Origin: Enterococcus villorum
Lineage (GTDB): Bacteria; Bacillota; Bacilli; Lactobacillales; Enterococcaceae
Direction of reading: 5' to 3'
Assembly (NCBI RefSeq): GCF_007990225.1
Contig: NZ_BJWF01000003.1
Span: 62,001 to 126,000, forward strand
Length of the DNA stretch: 64,000 nucleotides
A program made the translations under genes and the position numbers. Under the pieces are notes generated by a model. It was not told the origin of the DNA and made no database searches. It was given only the letters and a program-made list of their open reading frames with translations. The stretch's first letter is position 1, and each line of letters begins with the position of its first letter. Below, piece by piece: positions 52,909-61,715 of this stretch.

Positions 52909-53595
52909 TTATTCTAAAATTATCTGTTCTTGTTCTTTTGTAATTAAAATCACGCCATCACCTAGTGGCACTAAAGTAGATGTCAAATCTGGGTGAGACA
53001 TGACGACTTGTAAAAACTCATTTAGTTTACGATGAATCGCACGTTTACCTCTTGGTATTTCTTCATCGGCTAGTAGGATCGTACCACCTTGAAAAATATC
53101 ATCAACCATCAATACGCCACCTTTTTTTAATAAGCGTAAGCATTCTGGTAAAAATTCAATGTATTTGGATTTGGCGCTATCCATAAAAATAAAATCATAA
53201 GGTCCCGAAAGTTCGGGTAAAATATCGGCAGCCTGACCTTCCAGTAAAGTGACTTTTTCAGTTAGTCCCAATCTTTCATAAGTTGCTTTCGCCTTTTTAA
53301 TCATGACATCAAAGCGATCAATCGTTGTGACATGACCTTCTTCACTGATTAATTGAGCCATTAAACTAGAAGAAAACCCGATTGCTGCACCAATTTCCAA
53401 TATGTTTTTGGGCTTTAACTGTCCTAGTAAAAATTGCAAAAAAACAACTGTCTCGTGCGGAATGATTGGAACTTCTGCTAAATGCGCTTCTTCTTCAATT
53501 TTCCCTAACTCGCCAGACAGTTTTTTTTGTTTTGTCCGCATAAAATCAACCAACTCTTCTTTTACAACAGGACGATGCATCATTTCATTACGCAT
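52909..53595 (-). CDS. SAM-dependent O-methyltransferase (family 3)
   Basis: A 228-residue cytoplasmic methyltransferase of the catechol-/caffeoyl-CoA-type family. It has the SAM-binding motif ILEIGAAIGFSSSLMAQL, the acidic post-motif TTIDRFDVM, and the metal-binding segment FIFMDSAKSKY then VMVDDIFQGG. The bacterial members of this family (YrrM-like) modify small molecules or tRNA; the substrate is unclear. The start at 53595 follows AGGAGG by six bases; eight codons upstream are in frame but lie over the ribosome site. Confidence 0.9.
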   Translation of the reverse strand: MRNEMMHRPVVKEELVDFMRTKQKKLSGELGKIEEEAHLAEVPIIPHETVVFLQFLLGQLKPKNILEIGAAIGFSSSLMAQLISEEGHVTTIDRFDVMIKKAKATYERLGLTEKVTLLEGQAADILPELSGPYDFIFMDSAKSKYIEFLPECLRLLKKGGVLMVDDIFQGGTILLADEEIPRGKRAIHRKLNEFLQVVMSHPDLTSTLVPLGDGVILITKEQEQIILE

Positions 53596-53670
53596 AATTT
53601 GCCTCCTCTTCTCACACATTATACGAAGAACTCAACTAATCCACAAGCGACAAATGTCTTTTCTTTTGCT

Positions 53671-54204
53671 TTACTCCTGCTCATCTTGGGTAAAAAAGCG
53701 ATTGGAGTTTTTCTTTTTTTCAAATTCATCAAACATATTCCAGGCAGTAATCCCAGTCAAACAAAAGGCAATCCCTAAAAACAGCCAACGCATCCAAACA
53801 AACGCTGCCTTAGATAAGAATATACCAATATAAGGAATTTGAAAAATCGGTGTTCCAATGATGTATCTTTGTCCTACAACACCAGATTCAGTTTGTGAAG
53901 CACTATCTGCTTTAGTATAAAAATTTTGGTGATCTTCTCCCACCGCAATAACACGTCGAGTAATGATTTGTTCCCCAGAATTTTCATAATAAGTGATGAC
54001 GTCTCCAACTAATAATTCCTCTGGTTTCTTCGGCCGTACGTAAATTAAACTCCCTTGGCTATAGTAAGGGCTCATTCCTCTATCTTCAATAATATGCGTC
54101 GTTATGCCAAATAGTTTAGGAAGCAAAACAATACTCAAGACGACTGCTAAAAGAACAATCAATGTAATGGAACTCACATAGGTTATTTTTTTATAAACTG
54201 GCAT
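53671..54204 (-). CDS. Signal peptidase I-like membrane protein, catalytic residues missing
   Basis: A 177-residue protein with the layout of SipW/ER-type (S26B) signal peptidases: one N-terminal span (about 9-32), an extracellular beta domain, and a C-terminal span (about 134-156). In active enzymes the boxes read SGSMxPT and THR. Here they read DRGMSPYY (Gly43 in place of Ser) and TRRV (Arg83 in place of His). The spacing, 40 residues, matches SipW (Ser47/His87). It keeps GSLIYVRP and LVGDVITY, so it is a fold homologue probably without peptidase activity. It is divergent from the kinase-like gene at 54422. Confidence 0.75.
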   Translation of the reverse strand: MPVYKKITYVSSITLIVLLAVVLSIVLLPKLFGITTHIIEDRGMSPYYSQGSLIYVRPKKPEELLVGDVITYYENSGEQIITRRVIAVGEDHQNFYTKADSASQTESGVVGQRYIIGTPIFQIPYIGIFLSKAAFVWMRWLFLGIAFCLTGITAWNMFDEFEKKKNSNRFFTQDEQE

Positions 54205-54324
54205 TGTCTTTCACTCCCATTAATTGATTATTTTCTACCATCATATAATAACGAATAAATTTTATCAATTTTAATTATATATTCTTCAAAGAAAAAAAGA
54301 GAAAAATTTAACAAGAACAATAAA

Positions 54325-54338
54325 ATAACTTAAGTTAT
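54325..54338. promoter_or_regulatory. 14-bp perfect palindrome in the divergent intergenic region
   Basis: ATAACTTAAGTTAT is its own reverse complement. It lies in the 217-base gap between the signal-peptidase-like and kinase-like genes, about 25 bases upstream of a possible -35. It is a candidate operator, though chance cannot be excluded in AT-rich sequence. Confidence 0.35.
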
Positions 54339-54360
54339 CTAATTTTATGCAAGTTAACAA

Positions 54361-54389
54361 TTGACTAGAATGAAAAAAACGTTTACCCT
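54361..54389 (+). promoter_or_regulatory. Candidate promoter of the kinase-like gene
   Basis: TTGACT (54361-54366) and TACCCT (54384-54389) are 17 bases apart. The -10 is poor. It lies about 30 bases before the ATG at 54422, which has AAAGGAAC upstream. Confidence 0.35.
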
Positions 54390-54421
54390 AAAAAAAATAT
54401 TAGTTTTAGAAAGGAACACAC

Positions 54422-56272
54422 ATGAAGTTTTTTAATAACATACATAATAAAAAAACAACCAATAATTTAAATACAAAATGGTTGTTTATCATTATATTAT
54501 CTTCGTTATTTTTAATAACTACGGTCTATTTCTTTTACTATATCTTTACTCCTTCTGACAGTGGAAAAGTGAAAGAAATAAAAAATTCGTGGGTATTTTA
54601 CTCAAAAGACGATCCAGAATACCGTTTTGATAGTCAATATATTAACTATCTTCCTATGGTGGAAAGAAACGAAACTTTCGTTATGCAAACGCTATTAAAA
54701 GATGAAATCAAGGAAGCCAATTTAGTGATTCGAGGAAATCATCAGTGGATAAAAGTTTATCTAAATGATCAGATTTTATATGATCGAACAACTGAAAAGC
54801 AACAAGACGGCCCTGGCTTATCTTTAGCAGTCGTTGATTTACCCCCAAATTACGCTGGTAAAAATTTAAAAATTGAAGTTTCTTCCCCATATGAAAATTA
54901 CGCAGGGATTCCCCCAAAAATTTATGTAGGGAAAACCGGTCCGATTATCAGCTTTATTTTTTCACAATCCATTCCACAAGTTGTCACGATGATCATTGCC
55001 ATATCTTTAAGCATTGGTATGTTGTTTTACGCAATTTTTACGCTTTACAAACAAAAATCATTGGATCTTTCACTTATTATCCTCAGTTGTTTTGCTCTTG
55101 TTTTAGGATTTCAATCTGTATCAGAAGACATTTTAAGTGGTATCCTTTTCGAGCCGTTTGTTCATTCCACTTTGTCTGATATATTTAATATCTTAACTTC
55201 AGTATTTCTTGTATTGTATTATTTATCACGTATGATTCACTATAAAAAAATATATGGTTTATTTTGTTTATTCCAGCTGACGGTACAGCTTGGTGTACTC
55301 TTTTATGCACTACTGTCTTCTAGTGAATTGACAGAGTTGATGCCTATCGTCAATGGAGTTAGTGTGATTAGTACGTTAGTTACTTCCTTGGTTTGCGTGG
55401 GCGAAGCTTACCGCAACAATCGATTTTTTATTGCGTGTACGCCTTGGATTGTATTAATTGCCATTTTCCACTGTATGCTTTATATTCAACCTGCTCTAGG
55501 CATCTATTATTCCAATATTAATTGGTCAACGATTCTCTTTATGCTCATTTTAGTCATTATTATTGGCTACAATATTATTGACTATATCACTAGCTTTGAT
55601 AAACATCAGCGAACCGTTAATTTTTTGAAAACTAAATCAGACTTACTCGAACAACATTATGATCACTTACGAGACCACATTCAAGAAATTAGTACATTAA
55701 GATTTGAATTGATTCAAAACATGGAAAATTTAGCTACATTGATTGAAGAAGATCAGCCATTAAAAGCGCAAAACTATGTGCAAGAAATTTTAACGAAAGC
55801 CCAAAACTTTGAATTTATTTTTTCGTATTCCTCTCATCAATTAACAAACCTTATATTGGCTCGTTACCAAGAAATAGCTTCAAAAAGAAATATCAAGGTT
55901 CAATTTCAAGCAGATCTTCCAGAAGTGTTGCCAATTAATGATGACGACCTCACACAAATACTGATTCATTTACTTGAACATTCTTTTAGAGAAACACATG
56001 CGATTGAAGATCCTGTGCATCGAAAAATCTATTTATCCATGCAAGAAAAAGAAAATCAATTGTTCATTCGTTGTGAACATAGCTCAAATTATGAAACAAA
56101 TCTTTTCTCAGAAGGGATTACAGAAAACTTTGATGAACAAGAACGATTTGACTTAATGATGATCCAAGATGTGGCTGAACGATACGCCGGCTCCTTGAAG
56201 CAGGAAAAAGATAATGAAGTGGATCGATTGATCATTCACTTAACCAAAAGAAATCAAAAAAAGAGTATCTAG
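54422..56272 (+). CDS. Membrane sensor histidine-kinase-like protein with degenerate motifs
   Basis: A 616-residue protein. The first span is at about 20-42, an extracellular domain of about 130 residues follows (jelly-roll-like, 7TMR-DISM style), then seven or so spans (about 185-390), a helical segment (395-460), and a GHKL-like domain (470-610). In active members the H-box is like RHDFxNH; here it reads LRFELIQNM (426-434), with no histidine at that site. The N-box reads ILIHLLEHS, with His where Asn should be. The glycine boxes are not recognisable. No response regulator gene is adjacent. It is probably a pseudokinase or sensor scaffold. Confidence 0.7.
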   Translation: MKFFNNIHNKKTTNNLNTKWLFIIILSSLFLITTVYFFYYIFTPSDSGKVKEIKNSWVFYSKDDPEYRFDSQYINYLPMVERNETFVMQTLLKDEIKEANLVIRGNHQWIKVYLNDQILYDRTTEKQQDGPGLSLAVVDLPPNYAGKNLKIEVSSPYENYAGIPPKIYVGKTGPIISFIFSQSIPQVVTMIIAISLSIGMLFYAIFTLYKQKSLDLSLIILSCFALVLGFQSVSEDILSGILFEPFVHSTLSDIFNILTSVFLVLYYLSRMIHYKKIYGLFCLFQLTVQLGVLFYALLSSSELTELMPIVNGVSVISTLVTSLVCVGEAYRNNRFFIACTPWIVLIAIFHCMLYIQPALGIYYSNINWSTILFMLILVIIIGYNIIDYITSFDKHQRTVNFLKTKSDLLEQHYDHLRDHIQEISTLRFELIQNMENLATLIEEDQPLKAQNYVQEILTKAQNFEFIFSYSSHQLTNLILARYQEIASKRNIKVQFQADLPEVLPINDDDLTQILIHLLEHSFRETHAIEDPVHRKIYLSMQEKENQLFIRCEHSSNYETNLFSEGITENFDEQERFDLMMIQDVAERYAGSLKQEKDNEVDRLIIHLTKRNQKKSI

Positions 56273-56384
56273 CCTAAATAATCCTTTGGCAGTAAAAAAA
56301 ATCAAGAAGAATTTTTTTACTACTTATAGGAATAAAGTGCAAGATAACACCTTACCTCAAAACTTTAAAACGAATAAACAAGGC

Positions 56385-56488
56385 TTGCTTTCGTGATAAT
56401 AAGCCCCAACGGAAAAGAAAAACAACTTCTCATGTTTTTCCTTTTCCGTTGGGGCTTATTGCTTGATATAAGTCAGACTATTCACAAC
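56385..56488. repeat. Intergenic hairpin repeat, copy B
   Basis: AATAAGCCCCAACGGAAAAG (56398-56417) pairs with its exact complement at 56441-56460, extending by six more pairs past one bulged base. The right flank, GCTTGATATAAGTCAGACTA then TTCACAAC, matches copy A (39493-39591) at most positions. It lies between the convergent kinase-like gene and lplA and may also act as a terminator. Confidence 0.75.
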
Positions 56489-56519
56489 CGCCTTCTTCTT
56501 TAAAACTAAAAATTAAGAA

Positions 56520-57524
56520 TCAATACAAAAGAGCGAGTAAATCATCTGGCTCAATAGCACCAAAATATTTTTTCACATCAATTGTTTTCACTACTTCGTT
56601 TAAAATATCTTTGTCGTATCTTTGCCCAATCAAGGCGTTTTCTACGTCTTCAATGTTACCTAATCCAAAGAAATCTCCAAAGATTTTTACCTCTTCAATT
56701 AAACCATTCGATACATTCAGATGAACTTCAATTGATCCAATTGGGAAACGTTTTTGTCTAGAAAAATTAAAGTCTGGTGATTTGCCATAATTCCAGTCCC
56801 AATTGCGATAATACTCTTTTGAAATCTCATTGATTTTTTGCCAATCTTCTTCTTTTAGAATATACGTATTGACTTCTTTCATTGAGTCGACACCAAATAT
56901 TTTTAGTAAAATCGCTTCACGAAATTCGTCTGTTGTCATTGTTTGTTTTTCTTTAGGTAAAAACGGTTTGATGTTTGTTACACGTGAACGAATCGATTTA
57001 ATTCCTTTAGATTCGATTTTATCTTTCTTCACTTTTAGCGCATTGACTACTTCATTGATGTCTGAATCAAACATAATCGTTCCATGTGCAAACATCCGAC
57101 CATTTGTGGCATACATTGCATTTCCAGAAAATTTCATGCCATCGATGACTAAATCATTACGTCCTTTCAATTCAGCCCCCGATACACCTAATTCATGTAA
57201 TGCTTGAATGATTGGCTTTGTCACTTTAGCAAAATCGCGGAAAGAATTGCCGTCATCAGGCATGATAAAACTAAAGTTTAAATTTCCTAAATCATGATAA
57301 ACAGCGCCTCCACCGCTTAAACGACGGACAACGTGAATTCCTTGTTGTTCCACATATTCTCTATTGATTTCTTCAATAGTGTTTTGATTGCGACCGATAA
57401 TAATTGATGGTTCGTTGATGTAAAAAAGTAAAATTGGCTCTTCTACCGGCATTTCTTGTAGTAAAAAATGTTCAATTGCTAAATTAATACGTGGATCATG
57501 CTTATCATTCGGTACAAAAATCAT
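56520..57524 (-). CDS. lplA: Lipoate-protein ligase
   Basis: A 334-residue enzyme that activates free lipoate with ATP and attaches it to E2 or GcvH proteins. Features are the RRLSGGGAVYHDLGNLNFSF segment, the lysine in IDGMKFSGNAMY, and the small C-terminal accessory domain of long LplA/LplJ types. The start at 57524 follows GGAGG by six bases; an upstream in-frame start is not supported. It follows an MBL-fold gene whose stop overlaps the ribosome site, the same pair as yhfI-lplJ in B. subtilis. Confidence 0.94.
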   Translation of the reverse strand: MIFVPNDKHDPRINLAIEHFLLQEMPVEEPILLFYINEPSIIIGRNQNTIEEINREYVEQQGIHVVRRLSGGGAVYHDLGNLNFSFIMPDDGNSFRDFAKVTKPIIQALHELGVSGAELKGRNDLVIDGMKFSGNAMYATNGRMFAHGTIMFDSDINEVVNALKVKKDKIESKGIKSIRSRVTNIKPFLPKEKQTMTTDEFREAILLKIFGVDSMKEVNTYILKEEDWQKINEISKEYYRNWDWNYGKSPDFNFSRQKRFPIGSIEVHLNVSNGLIEEVKIFGDFFGLGNIEDVENALIGQRYDKDILNEVVKTIDVKKYFGAIEPDDLLALLY

Positions 57525-57534
57525 GGTCTTCCTC

Positions 57535-58275
57535 CTAAATATCAAATACTTTATTGACCTCAGCAAGTGCTACTTCAACCTCAGGCCCTGCAGCTCGTTT
57601 AGCTTCTTGTTTTAACTGTGTCAGGTCACCAAATTGTGGCAAATGAGTCAATACTAGTTTTTTAGCTTGTGCTTTTTTAGCTAACTCACCAGATTCTTTT
57701 GAAGTAAAGTGAGCTTTATGACGTTCGTTACCAGCAAAAAGATAAGTATCGGCTAAAAATAGATCCGCATTTTTTGCAAATTCAGTGAAACTTTCTAAAT
57801 AACCGGAATCGCCTGTAAAGACAAACACCTTTCCAGTTGCCTCTTCCACGATTCGCATGGCATAACAAACAACCGGATGAATCGTTTCCATGAATGTAAT
57901 TAAAAAAGGACCTACTTTTAATTCTTCTGCTTCAAAATACCCTCGGCCTTCAGAAACACCAGGCATTGTCAACTCGTTAAAGTGAAAGGAATCTTTTGTG
58001 TGTCCATAAATCGGTAACACGGCTTCTGGTTTTCTTTCAGGATGCAACTGCCAATAATATTGCAAAACTCCTAGATCTGCGATGTGGTCATGGTGATAAT
58101 GACTCAAGATGACCGCATCAAGGGCTAGCGGGTCAAGATGCTCTTCTAATTTGACTAAAGTTGCACTCCCTGCATCAATCAACAAATTAAAACCTGCTGA
58201 TTGCAATAAATAGCTTGTCGTGCCTTGATTTTTATAAGGATATGCGCCTAAGCATCCTAAAACAGTTAATTTCAT
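57535..58275 (-). CDS. Metallo-beta-lactamase fold hydrolase (YhfI-like)
   Basis: A 246-residue cytoplasmic metallohydrolase. The first metal motif is SHYHHDHIADLG (HxHxDH), with later ligands His in ETIHPVVCYAM, Asp in FTGDSGY, and His in LTHLPQ. It resembles the RNase Z-like YhfI group of unknown substrate. The start MKLTVLGCLGAYP at 58275 has AAGGGAG upstream; the 45 codons that extend the frame upstream overlap the neighbouring gene and are not credible. It is paired with lplA. Confidence 0.88.
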   Translation of the reverse strand: MKLTVLGCLGAYPYKNQGTTSYLLQSAGFNLLIDAGSATLVKLEEHLDPLALDAVILSHYHHDHIADLGVLQYYWQLHPERKPEAVLPIYGHTKDSFHFNELTMPGVSEGRGYFEAEELKVGPFLITFMETIHPVVCYAMRIVEEATGKVFVFTGDSGYLESFTEFAKNADLFLADTYLFAGNERHKAHFTSKESGELAKKAQAKKLVLTHLPQFGDLTQLKQEAKRAAGPEVEVALAEVNKVFDI

Positions 58276-58339
58276 GATCGTTCTCCCTTCAAAAACTTCT
58301 CCTACCCTATTTAGTATTTTGAGGTATCGCTTGTTTCCC

Positions 58340-59137
58340 CTACAAAAAGTATTCAGCTGGACTTGTTTTTTCGATTCTGGCCTGTTCATAAAATTCGGCA
58401 ATTGTGACATTTACATAAGCAATCACCCATAATAAACCAAAGAATAGTGCAAGCGCCCCCAGAATGTACCAGCCAATAAATGAAAGTTGTAATAAGATAT
58501 ATGTTCCTAAACGATCTTTTAATAAATACCAAGCATATTGTAAGCATTGGATGATCGATAGTTCAGGATAATCAAACTTGGTCCATGCGGCAAATTGAAA
58601 CAGACCGCCAATAATACTCATAATCAATAATGAAATAAAAGTCATAAACAGTGTCGTCAAAATAAAACCAATATCTAACGCATTTTCCGATAAAAAATTG
58701 ACCGAACCAGAGCTTGTACTAAAAAGCAATTTAGAGTACGTGTTGACCCCACCAACCAAAAAACCGGGTAATAAAACCAATGCATTGATTAGCCAATTGA
58801 TTGCTACATTAATCAAATTAATTACTAAGATAGGACCAAAGTATTCTTTTTGAAATACGGAAAATAATAAACGCTGATTCGCTCTTCCTCCTCAAACAAC
58901 CACTAACGCAATGTAATATAAACTATAAGAGAAAGCAAACAAAAGGAAGTTTTCTAAGAAAAAACTGAAGATTTGTTGCTGCGTACTACCAGAAGAAAAG
59001 AATGGCTCAAAAATCATCTGGATGATGCCAATGATAAACATGGAAAGAAAAACCAACCAAGCATTGATTCCCCATTGCTGAGCTAAACTAGCTCGTGCTT
59101 TTTTACGATAATCTGAAAGTGATAATCGATTTTTCAT
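58340..59137 (-). pseudogene. DUF975 family membrane protein split by an in-frame TGA
   Basis: Two reading frames, 58892-59137 (81 codons) and 58340-58816 onwards, lie in the same frame and together make one protein of 265 codons. The TGA at 58892-58894 separates FSYSLYYIALVVV from GGRANQRLLFSVF. An Arg codon CGA changed to TGA would give a typical DUF975 sequence. The whole is a polytopic membrane protein of unknown function with four or five spans. The first half starts with [19 protein letters not shown], and its ATG overlaps the upstream peptidase stop (TAATG). No usable start follows the TGA with proper spacing, so the second half is probably not translated. Confidence 0.82.
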
Positions 59138-60219
59138 TACTCGTAGCTCCTAATCTTTTCAACTGTGTCATTATCTAAACGTTTGACTAATTCTGTCACT
59201 AATTTCACTGTATTTAAATAATCGTCTTCATGAATAATAGAGGTATGAGAATGCAAATAGCGAACAGGTACTGTAATAGCTACCGATGGGACTCCATTCC
59301 TTGTTAAATGCATCTGACCTGCATCTGTTCCGCCACCTGTAATGACTGTATATTGGAATGGAATTTCTAATTCTTCTGCCACGTTGATCACGAAATTCAA
59401 TAATTTTTTATGTGGGATCATGGAAGCGTCAAAGATCAAAATTTGCGGTCCTTCTCCTAAAACGGAGTCTGCTTCTTTAGGCGTCATTCCTGGAGTATCA
59501 CCAGCTGTACCTGTATCTAAAGCAAAAGCAATATCTGGATTTACTAAGTGAGTACTTGTACGGGCACCTCTTAGTCCTACCTCTTCTTGAACATCACTAC
59601 CAGCAAATAGCACGTTAGGATGTCCTTCATTAGCTAAATTTTCAAGTACACGTAAAGAAACGGCGGTTCCAATTCGATTGTCCCACGCCTTAGCAAGTAA
59701 AAATTTACTGCCATTCATGCGTTTATATTCAATAAAAGGTGTCACCATGTCTCCTGGACGGATGCCCCATTCTTTGACTTCTTTGTCACTTGTTGCACCA
59801 ATATCAATAAACATATCTTTAATATCATAAGGTTTATTTCGTACTTCTGGGGTTAAAACATGTGGTGGTTTTGAACCAATTACGCCGTGAATTACTTTTC
59901 CTTCTTGGGTTTTGATCTCCACTTGCTGAGCAAGCATTACTTGCCCCCACCAACCGCCTAAAGTTTGAAATTCTAAGAAACCTTTATCAGTGATTTTTGT
60001 GACCATAAATCCTACTTCATCCATGTGGCCAGAGATAAAAATTTTCGGTCCTCCATCTGCACCATGTTTTGCAATAATACTTCCTAATCCATCGTAAAAA
60101 ATGGCATCAGCAAAATCTTGTGCATAGTTTTTATAAACTTTTCTAACCTCTTCTTCGTTTCCTGGTACACCTTTAGCTGAAGTCAGATCAATCAATAACT
60201 GCTCTTCTTTTTTATCCAA
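59137..60219 (-). CDS. pepA: M42-family glutamyl aminopeptidase
   Basis: A 360-residue cytoplasmic metallopeptidase forming large dodecamers. The metal and catalytic residues are seen in [39 protein letters not shown] and [13 protein letters not shown]. PepA-type enzymes remove N-terminal Glu and Asp, and others of the family have broader activity. The start is TTG at 60219 behind GGGGGAACTAAT. A TATAAT-like -10 lies at 60254-60259. It shares one base with the next gene. Confidence 0.93.
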   Translation of the reverse strand: MDKKEEQLLIDLTSAKGVPGNEEEVRKVYKNYAQDFADAIFYDGLGSIIAKHGADGGPKIFISGHMDEVGFMVTKITDKGFLEFQTLGGWWGQVMLAQQVEIKTQEGKVIHGVIGSKPPHVLTPEVRNKPYDIKDMFIDIGATSDKEVKEWGIRPGDMVTPFIEYKRMNGSKFLLAKAWDNRIGTAVSLRVLENLANEGHPNVLFAGSDVQEEVGLRGARTSTHLVNPDIAFALDTGTAGDTPGMTPKEADSVLGEGPQILIFDASMIPHKKLLNFVINVAEELEIPFQYTVITGGGTDAGQMHLTRNGVPSVAITVPVRYLHSHTSIIHEDDYLNTVKLVTELVKRLDNDTVEKIRSYE

Positions 60220-60300
60220 ATTAGTTCCCCCATTTCTACTATTGTTAGTTATGATTATATCATTACTTGAAGATATTTTTTTTGCTTAACGATTTTTTCT

Positions 60301-60358
60301 AAAAAAGACTAGGACTTCATTGAAATTTGAAGAACAAATTTCGAAAATCCTAGCTTTT
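60301..60358. terminator. Terminator of the dlt operon
   Basis: An outer stem CTAGGA/TCCTAG (60309-60314 with 60348-60353) and an inner stem GAAATTTG/CAAATTTC (60322-60329 with 60335-60342) are flanked by A/T runs on both sides. It lies after dltD and before the pepA promoter. Confidence 0.8.
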
Positions 60359-60444
60359 TACGTGGTCTTTTGTAATATTTGTTTATAGTTATATCTATTG
60401 AACACTTATTTTTCAATATAAACCACTAAGAATTAATTGCTTCT

Positions 60445-61713
60445 TTAGATAGGTTCTTTCAACTTCTCGGGAATTTGTTGTTGCCAATCTTTACTATAAA
60501 AAGCCGGGTCCAAATGATAGACACTTGGCGTTAGTTGTTTTTCTAAAAATGGCTTGATTTGTTGATCAGCTGCTAACCAACCTTTCCAACCTAAATGAAT
60601 CGTATCTTCCATAAAGTAAGATTGATCAGACATTTTCGTGAAATCTGCTACTCGGTTAAATCCTTGACTATTCAACTGAAACTTGATTTTTTTTGCAAAT
60701 TCTTCCAACATCTTTTGTGATAGACCCGTATAATCACTCCATTTTTGATTCACCGGAGGAATGATGAATAATGCCTCTGTATGTTCTTGGGCTAATTGAT
60801 TTAGGACTAGTTGAAAGTCTGAAAATTCTGGTGAAAAACAATAGTCCCAATTTTTTTGTGAATTTTTTAGCTTTTTCAGACGATGACGAATACGCCCATT
60901 ATAAAAATTATTTTTTAGTTCAAAGGGATTATTCGTTGTTTCTTTTTTTCCAATTTTTTCTGCTAAGGCAGTTAAGTCACTTACTTTGTAGTTATTTGGC
61001 AATGATTGGATTGCGTGATCAATTTGGGATTGTTTGCTTTTCAAGCCAATATCGCTAAACATTTCGTCTTCTCTTTTTAAGATGTTCCATTTCGTCCGCA
61101 TCTTGTTAAGTTGAACAGCTGACGGTAGTTGATTGGCCTTGATCTTTTTTAACATTTCAGCCAATTGTTGATCTTTTTTGACGATTGAAAAACTTAATAA
61201 TCTTCTTGCCAAGTATCGATCAGCGGGCGTGATTTTTTTTAATGAAAATAGCCAATCGAGTGTTTGTAACTGTGAATAATACGTATTAAAATAGTCTTCT
61301 TTGACTCCCTCTTTTACAAACCATTGAGGTGAAATAATAAACACAACTTTTTTGTGTTTTAACTGTTCACCTGCAGAACGCATCATCATATACTGACTCA
61401 ATGATTGTGTTCCGGGAGCACCTAATAAGAATGGTTGATACCCTCGATGATACTTTTTTGCTAATACAGATGGATGGAATGGACTAATCCTACTTAGTTC
61501 ACTCGAACCAAAAAAAGGGACATATTGTTTTTTTGATAATGCTTCATTTTTAATCACGTCTCCTTTTAAAACATTTTCCGACATGGAGGAAGCAGCTTTC
61601 TTTAGGATATTGGGATCGGATAAGTTGACGCGATAAGAAGAAGTGAAAAGAACTGCTATCAATCCAAATGAAAAGACAATTGGACCGAAAATAGCAAATA
61701 ATTTCTTTTTCAT
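60445..61713 (-). CDS. dltD: D-alanyl-lipoteichoic acid biosynthesis protein DltD
   Basis: A 422-residue membrane-anchored protein with one N-terminal span (about 4-24) and an extracellular SGNH-hydrolase-like domain, including FFGSSELS and the histidine in DTIHLGWKGW. It completes transfer of D-alanine to lipoteichoic acid outside the membrane. The start is ATG at 61713, six bases after AAGGA, two bases after the dltC stop. Last gene of the operon. Confidence 0.96.
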   Translation of the reverse strand: MKKKLFAIFGPIVFSFGLIAVLFTSSYRVNLSDPNILKKAASSMSENVLKGDVIKNEALSKKQYVPFFGSSELSRISPFHPSVLAKKYHRGYQPFLLGAPGTQSLSQYMMMRSAGEQLKHKKVVFIISPQWFVKEGVKEDYFNTYYSQLQTLDWLFSLKKITPADRYLARRLLSFSIVKKDQQLAEMLKKIKANQLPSAVQLNKMRTKWNILKREDEMFSDIGLKSKQSQIDHAIQSLPNNYKVSDLTALAEKIGKKETTNNPFELKNNFYNGRIRHRLKKLKNSQKNWDYCFSPEFSDFQLVLNQLAQEHTEALFIIPPVNQKWSDYTGLSQKMLEEFAKKIKFQLNSQGFNRVADFTKMSDQSYFMEDTIHLGWKGWLAADQQIKPFLEKQLTPSVYHLDPAFYSKDWQQQIPEKLKEPI

Positions 61714-61715
61714 TG

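Noticed and set aside
58340-58816. Second half of the DUF975 gene as an independent gene starting at TTG 58816
   Set aside because: No ribosome site at that TTG, and it shares frame with the first half across one TGA; a split gene explains it better.
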